NCBI GenBank assembly: GCA_902624765.1
Contig: CACNYO010000004.1
Location: forward strand, 1-58,341
Source of the DNA: an uncultured SAR86 cluster bacterium
Lineage (GTDB): Bacteria; Pseudomonadota; Gammaproteobacteria; Magnimaribacterales; AG-339-G14
DNA: 58,341 nucleotides
Reading direction: 5' to 3'
Of the stretch, positions 46,061 through 53,787 are shown in pieces (the stretch's first letter is position 1; each line of letters opens with the position of its first letter). The notes beneath the pieces were generated by a model. The model saw only the letters and a list, made by a program, of their open reading frames with translations, was not told the DNA's origin and ran no database searches. Position numbers and translations under genes: made by a program.

Positions 46061-46476
46061 TGAAGTTTGAAAATAAAGTGATGCCAAATGATGAACAAAT
46101 GGCAGAATTTCTCAATCCTGGAAATGATGAACCAATTTATATGGTGAATCTTCTCAAGTTTAAAGATAAAGCTGAATATCCTGATAAGAGAGAGACAGAT
46201 TTATCAGGAAGAGAAGCGTATGCTATATATTCAGAGGAAGTGCAACATCATCTAGCTAAAGTTGGGGCAACAGCTATATTTGGTGCTAATGTTAAGAGAT
46301 TAATGTTGGGCGAAGTAGAAGAACTTTGGGATTCTGTTGCGATAGCTTCTTATCCAAACAGAAAAGCAATGTTAGATATGATTTCTGATCCAGATTATAT
46401 AAAAAGCGCACAACATAGAGTTGCTGGATTGAAGGGTCAGTTAAACATTGAAACAGTAATTCCCTTGGAGAAATGA
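46060..46476 (+). CDS. DUF1330-family protein
   Basis: Protein of 138 residues with the dimeric alpha/beta-barrel features of the DUF1330 family: PIYMVNLLKFKDKA, SGREAYAIYSEEV and ASYPNRKAMLDMISDPDYIK. Such proteins resemble antibiotic-biosynthesis monooxygenase folds and lack an established reaction. The ATG overlaps the stop of the second monooxygenase, preferred over the TTG three bases earlier. It is the last intact gene of the operon. Confidence 0.82.
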   Translation: MKFENKVMPNDEQMAEFLNPGNDEPIYMVNLLKFKDKAEYPDKRETDLSGREAYAIYSEEVQHHLAKVGATAIFGANVKRLMLGEVEELWDSVAIASYPNRKAMLDMISDPDYIKSAQHRVAGLKGQLNIETVIPLEK

Positions 46477-46541
46477 CTAAATTAAAAGATGCTTATCTAT
46501 TTTCCTTAGTAGCACTTTTTCTATTCTCATGCATTGTATGA
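46473..46541 (+). pseudogene. Possible remnant of a lipoprotein gene (signal peptide only)
   Basis: A 22-residue frame overlapping the DUF1330 stop by 4 bases (ATGA). It reads as a signal peptide with a lipobox (ALFLFSCIV) and then stops. A second short frame begins in the stop region (MKNGKRYF) and ends after 11 codons. The pattern suggests the start of a lipoprotein gene that has decayed, but a genuine tiny lipoprotein or chance cannot be excluded. Confidence 0.3.
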
Positions 46542-46612
46542 AAAACGGTAAAAGATATTTTGAAAAATCCTAGTTTAGAATTTTTGCTTAATTTATTTCC
46601 AAGATCTTAAAT

Positions 46613-47101
46613 TTGGAGTTAATCAACTTAAAAATTATTAAAGATGAAAAAATCTTTTCTTCTTTTCATGAAATCAATAAACAGCAAGTTCCTAAAGTTG
46701 GTTCTGTATCTCTACAAGAATTTATAAATTTAATAAAAATATCAGATATTTCTTATGGAATTATAAAGAAGGGTATATGTTTGGGTTTTGTTATCTGTCT
46801 TAGAGAAAACACTAATTATCAATCTATCAATTATAAATTTTTCCAAAAAAGACATAAAAAATTTTTCTATATTGATCGAATTGCAATAGCAACCAAATAC
46901 CAGTCTTCAGGTATTGGGAGTAATCTCTATAACAAATTATTATTTATTAAAGAAAAATTTAATATACCTTTATGTGCAGAGGTGAATATTGATCCACCTA
47001 ATGAGTTATCTATTAATTTTCACAGAAAGCATGGATTTTCTGAAATCATTGAAAGCACTATAAAAGAAGGGTATTCGGTTGTTTATATGGAAGTTTGTTA
47101 A
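46613..47101 (+). CDS. GNAT family N-acetyltransferase
   Basis: Protein of 162 residues. The acetyl-CoA binding region is FFYIDRIAIATKYQSSGIGS, which fits motif A (Q/RxxGxG/A), and the C terminus has NFHRKHGFSEI, the motif B area. The start is uncertain: TTG is the first usable codon after an in-frame stop at 46589, and no clear ribosome site is seen. The substrate is unknown. It is separated by 136 bases from the operon upstream. Confidence 0.72.
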   Translation: MELINLKIIKDEKIFSSFHEINKQQVPKVGSVSLQEFINLIKISDISYGIIKKGICLGFVICLRENTNYQSINYKFFQKRHKKFFYIDRIAIATKYQSSGIGSNLYNKLLFIKEKFNIPLCAEVNIDPPNELSINFHRKHGFSEIIESTIKEGYSVVYMEVC

Positions 47102-47144
47102 TTTATCTTACTTTACATAATATATATTATACGAATATGTAATA

Positions 47145-48146
47145 CTAATTAATTTCTACGTTTAAAGAATCTACTACTTTTCCTTTATTAGACATTAGTT
47201 CCAAAACTACTTCATCTTTAAATATACGAACAATTCCAAAATTAGCTTTCCTGTAGGTTGAACCTATTCTTAGAGGACCTTTCTCTTCTGTATTAAATGG
47301 AATTGGTAGATTTAATGAACTAGATGTGAATTCATAAATAATATTATTATCATCAGTCTCAAAGCGATAAAAACCACCTCTATGCCTGTCTCCAGAAAGT
47401 ATAAAAAGATTAGATACATCAGATTCATCAATGAGTTTAAAGAGTCTTTCTCTCTCTAAAGGAAACTTATCCCATGATTCCCATCCATGCCCTAAGCTCA
47501 AAATCTGCAAACTAGATAAGATAAATTTGATATCACTATCTTCATTCAGTTTTTCCTTAAGCCATTGCCACTGTTTTTTCCCCAATAATGTCTTTTCAGG
47601 ATCGAAATCTTCAACGTACCTCTCTTTTCCTTCTTTATTAAATTCATCTGTTAATTTCCATTGCGATTTAAAGAATCTGTTATCTAAAAATAATAAATGA
47701 ACCTTCAGGCCATCTTTTTGGATCATTTTATCGAAATAAAGACCATCTCTTAGTCTGCGGGGATCATTAGAGGAGATTTGCCAAGTCTCTAAAAAAAGTT
47801 CTTTTGCTCTGTCTTTGTAGCGATAATTGGAACCACCATCGTTTAATCCAAAATCATGATCATCCCAAATAAACTCTGTACTTACATTTTTTAAAAAGTC
47901 TTCTAGATTATCGAGCTGTTGTTTATAGGTTCTGATAAGTTTATCTAATTCTCCATCTTTTTGATCTCCGTAGACGTTATCTCCAATAAACATAAATAGA
48001 TCCAACTCTTTCTTCTCTATGGTCTTTAGAATAGCCATGCTTCTGTCTTGATGAAGACAGGAGCCAAAACCTAAGGTAATTATCTCTTGTGTTGAATATA
48101 AATTAACTGAGATAAGAAAAAGGAAAAGAAAATGAATAATTTTCAT
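47145..48146 (-). CDS. PhoD-like metallophosphatase, secreted
   Basis: Protein of 333 residues with a signal peptide (hydrophobic residues about 4-18). The metallophosphoesterase blocks are FGSCLHQDRS, FMFIGDNVYGDQ, FIWDDHDFGLND and LSGDRHRGGFYRF, the order seen in alkaline phosphatase D (PhoD). It is shorter than Bacillus PhoD because the N-terminal Fn3-like domain is absent. The likely role is phosphate scavenging from organic phosphoesters in the periplasm or outside. It is divergent from the MAPEG gene. Confidence 0.83.
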   Translation of the reverse strand: MKIIHFLFLFLISVNLYSTQEIITLGFGSCLHQDRSMAILKTIEKKELDLFMFIGDNVYGDQKDGELDKLIRTYKQQLDNLEDFLKNVSTEFIWDDHDFGLNDGGSNYRYKDRAKELFLETWQISSNDPRRLRDGLYFDKMIQKDGLKVHLLFLDNRFFKSQWKLTDEFNKEGKERYVEDFDPEKTLLGKKQWQWLKEKLNEDSDIKFILSSLQILSLGHGWESWDKFPLERERLFKLIDESDVSNLFILSGDRHRGGFYRFETDDNNIIYEFTSSSLNLPIPFNTEEKGPLRIGSTYRKANFGIVRIFKDEVVLELMSNKGKVVDSLNVEIN

Positions 48147-48243
48147 TAAATGATCATAGACGATAAGGAAAAATAGTAAATTGAAAACTGCTTTAAATTA
48201 TCAAAAAAAATAACTTATACTTAAAGAATTAAAGGAGAAAATT

Positions 48244-48615
48244 ATGGAAATGATAATAGGATACACCTTACTGTTAGCCTTGTTTCAAATTTGGCTTATC
48301 CCGATGATGTTGAATTCTAAAAATTTGAATTGGCAACTTTCTAACAGAGATAATGAGCCTGAACACCCGCCCTCTTTAATGCTTTCTAGAGCTACGAAGG
48401 CGAAAGATAATTTGAAAGAAACTCTCCCAATTTTTCTTGCTTTAGCTGTTTGGTCTATTGCTGTAGGAGAAGATATTAGCGTTTTAGCAATGTGGTGGCT
48501 AATCTTGAGAGTAGCTCATGGAGCTTTATACATGGCTGGCATAGGTATCGTAAGAACGCTGGTTTGGCTTCCGTCAACAATTATTCTTATTATGATGGCA
48601 TTAGCGTTAATTTAA
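48244..48615 (+). CDS. MAPEG family membrane protein
   Basis: Membrane protein of 123 residues with four helices. The family is recognised by the RATKAKDNLKETLPIF stretch between helices 1 and 2, the RVAHGALYMAGI segment and the size. The ribosome site AAGGAGA is 6 bases before the ATG. A TATACT hexamer at about 48213 may be a -10 element, with only a weak -35. MAPEG proteins include glutathione-dependent transferases. The dehalogenase follows 3 bases after its stop. Confidence 0.82.
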   Translation: MEMIIGYTLLLALFQIWLIPMMLNSKNLNWQLSNRDNEPEHPPSLMLSRATKAKDNLKETLPIFLALAVWSIAVGEDISVLAMWWLILRVAHGALYMAGIGIVRTLVWLPSTIILIMMALALI

Positions 48616-48618
48616 AAA

Positions 48619-49479
48619 ATGTACTCAAAAAAACATATCAAAATTAAAGGGAAAGAAATGGCCTATGTTGACAAAGGTCAAGGAGATCCAATCGTTTTTT
48701 TGCATGGAAATCCAACCTCATCTTATTTGTGGAGAAATATAGCTCCTCATGTAGAAGGGTTAGGACGAATAATAATGCCTGATCTTATTGGTATGGGAGA
48801 CTCAGAAAAACTAAACAATGTTGATGATCCAGGATACAAATATCATGGGCAATATGATTATTTAACTTCATTTTTAGAGGAAATGAATCTTGGAAACAAT
48901 GTTCATCTAGTTATTCATGATTGGGGTTCTGCTATGGGTTTTCAATTTGCAAGAGAAAATTCTGAGAGAATAAAATCCATAACATTCATGGAAGCAATAG
49001 TAATGCCTATGGTTTGGGATCAATGGCCTGAAATGGCAAGAAAGATCTTTGGTCTCTATAGATCTGAGGCTGGTGAAGAATTAATTCTTGAAAAGAATTA
49101 TTTTGTAGAAAAGATTTTATTTTTGGATGCACCTAATCTTTCTGAAGATGATAAAAATGAATATAGGAGACCCTTTGTTGATAGTGGAGAAAGTAGACGC
49201 CCTACTCTAACTTGGCCAAGACAAATTCCTCTTGAAGGTGAACCTCCTGAGGTTGTAGATGAAGTACAAAAAAATGCTGATTTTCATAAAGATTCTGATA
49301 TTCCTAAACTTTTTATTAATGCTGATCCAGGATCAATTCTTATCGGTGATCAGAGGGAATTTGTACGAAGTTGGAAAAATCTTTCAGAAGTAACAGTAAA
49401 AGGAAATCACTTTATTCAGGAAACATCTCCAGAACAGATAGGAAAAAATTTAGCTAACTTTTTAGAGTCAATTGCTTAA
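48619..49479 (+). CDS. Haloalkane dehalogenase, LinB/DhaA-type (HLD-II)
   Basis: Alpha/beta hydrolase of 286 residues. All pieces of the HLD-II active site can be read: Asn31 in HGNPTSSYLWRN, nucleophile Asp101 and Trp102 in HDWGSAMGF, Glu125 in FMEAIVMP, and base His in GNHFIQE. The cap stretch YRRPFVDSGESRRPTLTWPR matches LinB and DhaA. The protein should release halide from haloalkanes in the cytoplasm. It is co-transcribed with the MAPEG gene, whereas the other dehalogenase (42.5 kb) is of a different subfamily. Confidence 0.9.
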   Translation: MYSKKHIKIKGKEMAYVDKGQGDPIVFLHGNPTSSYLWRNIAPHVEGLGRIIMPDLIGMGDSEKLNNVDDPGYKYHGQYDYLTSFLEEMNLGNNVHLVIHDWGSAMGFQFARENSERIKSITFMEAIVMPMVWDQWPEMARKIFGLYRSEAGEELILEKNYFVEKILFLDAPNLSEDDKNEYRRPFVDSGESRRPTLTWPRQIPLEGEPPEVVDEVQKNADFHKDSDIPKLFINADPGSILIGDQREFVRSWKNLSEVTVKGNHFIQETSPEQIGKNLANFLESIA

Positions 49480-49531
49480 AACTTTAGGTTTTCATTTTGT
49501 CTTCAAGCTATAAGAAGTTCTCTCTACCTAA

Positions 49532-49560
49532 AAAAATACCCGAATAAATCGGGTATTTTT
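49532..49560. terminator. Bidirectional intrinsic terminator
   Basis: Perfect 12-base inverted repeat (AAAAATACCCGA / TCGGGTATTTTT) around a 5-base loop, in the gap between two convergent genes. The A-run on one side and T-run on the other allow termination in both directions, for the dehalogenase on + and the secreted protein on -. Confidence 0.85.
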
Positions 49561-49574
49561 ATATAAAGCTGTCT

Positions 49575-50300
49575 TTATCTTTCGTTAGGATATGCTTTTA
49601 CAAATTGAGCCATTCTCGTTTGAACATTTGTTCTAATATCTTCAACTTTATTTAGATAAGTTTGATAGTCCCTCGAACTAAATGCAGTTTTCATAGAGTT
49701 TGTAAGTTCACTTAAAGAATTAGAGCCCAAGAATATCATATGGGAGTAGTATTTATTTCCAAATAGAATTCGATTGATTCCAAAAGAACCTACGCTTTCT
49801 TGTGATTCCATAAAATCTTTCCAAGCTTTCAAATATTTTGCTTCTTCTCCAGATTCAACTTTAATGTCAACGTTTGCAAAAACTGTATCCGTTCTCCAAT
49901 CACCAGATTCAAGAACTAATTCAGTAACAAAATTGTAATACTTATGTGAATTAGAATGATTATCCATTGCCTTAATCATCTGAGCTGATTCTTGACAAGC
50001 TCCAAAGATAGATCTACCAGCTAACATTTGATCGAAATCATCATACACTACAAGTATTAGATGAGAGTGACCTCCTCCACCTAGTGCGTAAAGACCAATA
50101 TTAACTCCTGATTTCTCTCTCCAATCTTGCGCACAAGAGGAACTATCGAATTTATCAACTGTTGCTACAAATGATATTGGATCAGTGACATCAAAATAAT
50201 GGAATTCAGCCACTACATTGCCTGGTCTGATTTCATGATCATTTGAAAATATGTTCAATGAAAAAATAGTAATTAACATTGATAATAAAATTTTTCTCAT
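49575..50300 (-). CDS. Secreted two-repeat protein, paralog A (unknown family)
   Basis: Protein of 241 residues with a signal peptide (about 1-19). Two halves each look like beta-alpha-beta-beta. The first runs VVAEFHYFDVTDP to HLILVVYDDF, the second VFANVDIKVESGEE to SHMIFLGSN. A Cys pair at 56 and 102 is conserved in the two paralogs at 52.3 and 53.0 kb. I do not recognise a named family. The fold may resemble the tandem dimeric alpha/beta-barrel proteins. An AAAGGAG ribosome site precedes the ATG, suggesting strong translation. Confidence 0.8.
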   Translation of the reverse strand: MRKILLSMLITIFSLNIFSNDHEIRPGNVVAEFHYFDVTDPISFVATVDKFDSSSCAQDWREKSGVNIGLYALGGGGHSHLILVVYDDFDQMLAGRSIFGACQESAQMIKAMDNHSNSHKYYNFVTELVLESGDWRTDTVFANVDIKVESGEEAKYLKAWKDFMESQESVGSFGINRILFGNKYYSHMIFLGSNSLSELTNSMKTAFSSRDYQTYLNKVEDIRTNVQTRMAQFVKAYPNER

Positions 50301-50385
50301 ATTTATTCTCCTTTAAAAAAATTAATTATGAACTATTTAATCCATCCATTGAAAACATTATTAAAATTAATTTATGAAAGTTAAA

Positions 50386-51192
50386 TTATTCTATATCTCT
50401 AAAATTTGGTTTTCTTTTCTGAATAAATGCCGTGACTCCTTCTTTGAAAACATCACCATCACAAAGAACTCGTTGAGTATCTCTTTCATAATCAAGTTGC
50501 TCGTTAAGAGTATTTTTAAGAGCATTATCATGTGCCCTTACAATAGCTTTTAATCCAGTAATAGCTCCATTAGCTAATTGAATTGCATACTCTATTGCCT
50601 TTTGTTTTAACTCATCATCAGGAATTACTTCATAAACTAATCCCCAATTTAATGCTTTATTTGAATCTATGTCCTCTCCTAAAAGAGCCATCCCATTTGC
50701 CCTTGCTCTTCCAAGCAAATTGGGAATAAGCCACGATGCACCCACATCAGAAATAATTCCTAATTGAGGTCCAAAGACAAGTTTGAATTTAGCAGACTCA
50801 GATGCAATTATTAAATCTCCGCAAAGAGCTAAACCAACTCCTCCTCCAGCAGATATACCGTTAATTGCATTTACTACTGGTTTTGGACAATCAACAATCT
50901 TTCTAACCAAAGGATTAAATCCTATCTCCATTGCATTAGCAGTAGACTCTCCTGGTGACCATTTCGGATCGCTAGGCCAACCTCCTCCAGCTAAATCAGC
51001 CCCGCTGCAGAACCCTCTACCTTCTCCAGTAATAATTACAGATCTTATTGAATTATCTTCATAAATTTCATTGAAAGCATCTAACAAAGAATCTACGAGT
51101 TCTTTATTTAAACTATTTAAAACCTCCGGTCTATTAAGGGTAAGTACTGATACGCCCTCTTTTAATTTATCTTTTTTTAGTACATCACTCAT
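50386..51192 (-). CDS. Enoyl-CoA hydratase/isomerase family protein
   Basis: Crotonase-fold protein of 268 residues. The N-terminal block is VLTLNRPEVLNSLNKELVDS, the oxyanion-hole block GRGFCSGADLAGGG, and the second block INGISAGGGVGLALCGDLII, with DVGASWLIPNLLGRARA following. This resembles PaaG-like isomerase/hydratases acting on ring or long acyl-CoA substrates. It overlaps the upstream alpha/beta hydrolase gene by 8 bases, so the two share a message. Confidence 0.88.
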   Translation of the reverse strand: MSDVLKKDKLKEGVSVLTLNRPEVLNSLNKELVDSLLDAFNEIYEDNSIRSVIITGEGRGFCSGADLAGGGWPSDPKWSPGESTANAMEIGFNPLVRKIVDCPKPVVNAINGISAGGGVGLALCGDLIIASESAKFKLVFGPQLGIISDVGASWLIPNLLGRARANGMALLGEDIDSNKALNWGLVYEVIPDDELKQKAIEYAIQLANGAITGLKAIVRAHDNALKNTLNEQLDYERDTQRVLCDGDVFKEGVTAFIQKRKPNFRDIE

Positions 51193-52213
51193 TTGCTACT
51201 CCTTTGACGTTAATAATATGATTATAAATCTCAGAAGCAATAAATTCATATTGTTCTTTTACAAACTCATGACCAACTCCCTCAAGAGCTATGAACTTAG
51301 AGTCATTTATCAATGAGTGAGTTTTTTTGCCGTGGTCGAAAGGTATCAAGGGATCTTCAGTTCCATGAATTACAAGTGAAGATATATTTATGTTTGGTAA
51401 TGTGTTTAGTCTATTCTCTGAAGCTCCCACTGCCAGCATGTGTCCAGAGTTAGAATTCTCTCCATGAATTAAAATCCTGTTCACTCTTTCAAGATACTTA
51501 GATTGGTTAAAATCATATTTAGATCCAGTTTGTTTTTCGTAAATATGCAAAATAGACTCGCGCTGCTTATTTTGAAAGTTTAAGAGAGCAGATTGCTTTA
51601 TAGCTTCTACAAAAAAAGGTTCCGGTCCTTTTAGACCCTCAACATTGAAACCTGGCGATGACATCCAAGAGGTCAAGGAAAGAATATTATCTGGATAATC
51701 TATTGCAGTTTGTTGAGCAATCATACCGCCCATTGATACACCAAGAATATGAAATTTATCTATACCTAAATTATTCATGAGACTTATAGCGTCAGCAGAC
51801 ATATCTTTAATATTATAAGAAGATGGCAAACCTTCAATATTGAATCTACCCTCTTCATCTAACATTGATCCAAAGATTAAATTTACAAACCAATTTTTTA
51901 TAAAATTTGGGGAAATTTTTATTAATTTTATTAAAAAATTTTCATTATTTATCCAAGTTGATCTTCCTGTATCTCTGTTGTCATAAATAACAACATATAG
52001 ACCTTTATCTACTAATTCATTTATAAAATCTTCTGGCCAGTGCTGACTATTAGCATTTAATCCCATGATCATAAGTAACGGTGGGTCAGATTCTTTTCCA
52101 AATGAATCCCACCAAATATCAATATCATTAGCCTTTGATATTTGTCCTGAATTTAAAGAAAGGGAAATAGAGAATAAAAAATATAAAGGAAATAAATAAG
52201 ATAAATTTTTCAT
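51185..52213 (-). CDS. Secreted alpha/beta hydrolase
   Basis: Protein of 342 residues with a signal peptide (hydrophobic residues about 5-20). The nucleophile elbow is GVSMGGMIAQ (Ser), with an oxyanion stretch MGLNANSQHWP, a VIYDNRDTGRST block, an acid in IHGTEDPLIP and a base His in GVGHEF. It resembles RdmC-type esterases. The likely role is ester cleavage in the periplasm, feeding products to the hydratase encoded next to it; this is inference. Confidence 0.83.
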   Translation of the reverse strand: MKNLSYLFPLYFLFSISLSLNSGQISKANDIDIWWDSFGKESDPPLLMIMGLNANSQHWPEDFINELVDKGLYVVIYDNRDTGRSTWINNENFLIKLIKISPNFIKNWFVNLIFGSMLDEEGRFNIEGLPSSYNIKDMSADAISLMNNLGIDKFHILGVSMGGMIAQQTAIDYPDNILSLTSWMSSPGFNVEGLKGPEPFFVEAIKQSALLNFQNKQRESILHIYEKQTGSKYDFNQSKYLERVNRILIHGENSNSGHMLAVGASENRLNTLPNINISSLVIHGTEDPLIPFDHGKKTHSLINDSKFIALEGVGHEFVKEQYEFIASEIYNHIINVKGVANE

Positions 52214-52321
52214 TAGATTTCTAACTTATACATTAATCAATTTGCCATATTTTTGGAGTTTTTTTTCGTTACATTAGTGTTATTAATGATATATATTAAA
52301 AGTTCTAATATAGGAGATATT

Positions 52322-53017
52322 ATGAAAAAATTATTATGTTTTACACTTTTTTTTAGCCTATCCAATGTTTGGGCTGCGGATGGTCCTTTCTTTGGTTTTT
52401 TTGGTATAGAAACAGATAATCCTTTAGGAGTTTTATCAGCTACGGATAAACTTTCACAAGATTGTCCAGGAGGATCAGCTGTAGTTAGGTTAATGGCAGA
52501 AAACTTCAATGCAGATGAAGTCACAACTCACTCTTATGCAGTTTTATTCGAAAATAATGATTCATATTTACAGTGGAGTGGACAATGGGCTTCTTGTCCT
52601 GGCTGGACAAAATACTTTCAAACTATGTCTGAAATATCTAATTCAACATATGAAATGTTGGCCTTTCCGGTTGTTTCTGGTGGTGATACTTTGAAAGATA
52701 AAGTTTTTGTTTCATGGATTATGGATGTATCTGATCCTTCTTCATATGCAAAGGCTTATTCTGAACTTATGAATAGTGATGATAGTCGCTGTCCAGGTTC
52801 TTGGGGATTAGCAGCTTGGGGCCCAGGATCAAGAGTTGAAAGTTATGGGACTCATATGGCCTTTTGTGGTTATCCAGATATGGCTTCAGCTATGGAAGTA
52901 TTTCAAGAAAGAGTACCTACAAAATCTATGCAGAAATTTTATTCGAAAGCAGGAAATGTCAGGCAGCTTATTGGAACTAATTTAGTATCAATTATAAAAG
53001 ACTATATGCCTAACTAA
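52322..53017 (+). CDS. Secreted two-repeat protein, paralog B (unknown family)
   Basis: Protein of 231 residues with a signal peptide ending near VWA. The first half contains TDNPLGVLSATDKLSQDC and a THSYAVLFE strand, the second DKVFVSWIMDVSDPSSYAKA and GTHMAFCGYPD. Cys48 and Cys92 match the pair in paralogs A and C. Two further Cys (157, 182) are in the second half. I start at the ATG with AGGAG 5 bases upstream rather than an in-frame ATG 69 bases earlier. It is adjacent to paralog C, 21 bases downstream. Confidence 0.8.
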   Translation: MKKLLCFTLFFSLSNVWAADGPFFGFFGIETDNPLGVLSATDKLSQDCPGGSAVVRLMAENFNADEVTTHSYAVLFENNDSYLQWSGQWASCPGWTKYFQTMSEISNSTYEMLAFPVVSGGDTLKDKVFVSWIMDVSDPSSYAKAYSELMNSDDSRCPGSWGLAAWGPGSRVESYGTHMAFCGYPDMASAMEVFQERVPTKSMQKFYSKAGNVRQLIGTNLVSIIKDYMPN

Positions 53018-53038
53018 ATAAAAATTAAAGGAGAGAAT

Positions 53039-53746
53039 ATGAAAAAATTATTATTATTAATTTTTATTACATCTGGATTTATCTTTGCACAAACTGAAAG
53101 GCATGTGATGCATGTTTTCTATCATATGAATGTAACAAATCCTGCTGGTGTAATTTCAGCTTTGGATAAGTTTCATGCTTCTGATTGCGGTAAGAAATTT
53201 CCAGGCGACTTAGGATTAATGTCAGAAACACTTAATGGAGCAAGTGACTCTACGCACTTTATTATTGCTTCTTACATGACTAGAGAAGATTTTCAAAACG
53301 CAGGTGCACTAACCCAAAGTTGTCCAGAAGCAGCCACAATGCTTGGATCATTGATGAATTCGGCTAGTCCAGTATCAGACCTTGCAATTGTTCCTATCAT
53401 AGAAGCCAATGATTGGACTGTTGATGGTGCATTCACTAAATATGACATGAGAATGAACTTAGAAAACGAAGAAGAGTACGCCGAAGCTTGGTCAGAACTA
53501 ATGGAATCCAATGTTGAATCAGGATCTGTTACAAGCTCTTATGGGTTAAACAGAGTTCTATATGGCAACGATGAATTTACTCATTTTGTTTATATCGGAG
53601 CATCTGATTTTGTAACTTTGACTGATGGAGCCACGGAACTGACATCTTCGAAAGCATTTGAAAAGTTTTCAAGAAAAGTAAAAGGGATGAGAGAAGTATT
53701 AAATACCTCTTTGGTAATTCCTGTTAAAGCTTGGCCGAGAAGATAA
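53039..53746 (+). CDS. Secreted two-repeat protein, paralog C (unknown family)
   Basis: Protein of 235 residues with a signal peptide ending near FIFA. The first half shows TNPAGVISALDKFHASDC and THFIIASYMTREDF, the second GAFTKYDMRMNLENEEEYAEA and FTHFVYIGASDF. Cys50 and Cys95 align with the Cys pairs in paralogs A and B. The ribosome site AAAGGAG is 5 bases before the ATG. It ends before a strong terminator. Function unknown. Confidence 0.8.
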   Translation: MKKLLLLIFITSGFIFAQTERHVMHVFYHMNVTNPAGVISALDKFHASDCGKKFPGDLGLMSETLNGASDSTHFIIASYMTREDFQNAGALTQSCPEAATMLGSLMNSASPVSDLAIVPIIEANDWTVDGAFTKYDMRMNLENEEEYAEAWSELMESNVESGSVTSSYGLNRVLYGNDEFTHFVYIGASDFVTLTDGATELTSSKAFEKFSRKVKGMREVLNTSLVIPVKAWPRR

Positions 53747-53753
53747 TTTCATT

Positions 53754-53787
53754 AAAAAAAAGAGAGGTCTATGCCTCTCTTTTTTTT
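53754..53787. terminator. Bidirectional intrinsic terminator containing a stop codon
   Basis: Perfect 14-base inverted repeat (A-run plus GAGAGG, then CCTCTC plus T-run) with the 6-base loop TCTATG. It serves the secreted paralog on + and the ceramidase-like gene on -. The stop codon of the minus-strand gene (TAG, read from CTA at 53769-53771) lies in the loop. Confidence 0.88.

Noticed and set aside
47113-47142. Inverted repeat TTACATA ... TATGTAA between the GNAT and PhoD genes, as a terminator
   Set aside because: The stem is AT-only, the loop is 16 bases and no T-run follows, so it is too weak to call.
50783-51316. Open frames opposite the enoyl-CoA hydratase and hydrolase
   Set aside because: They lie across the conserved crotonase motifs on the other strand and have no ribosome site or family features.
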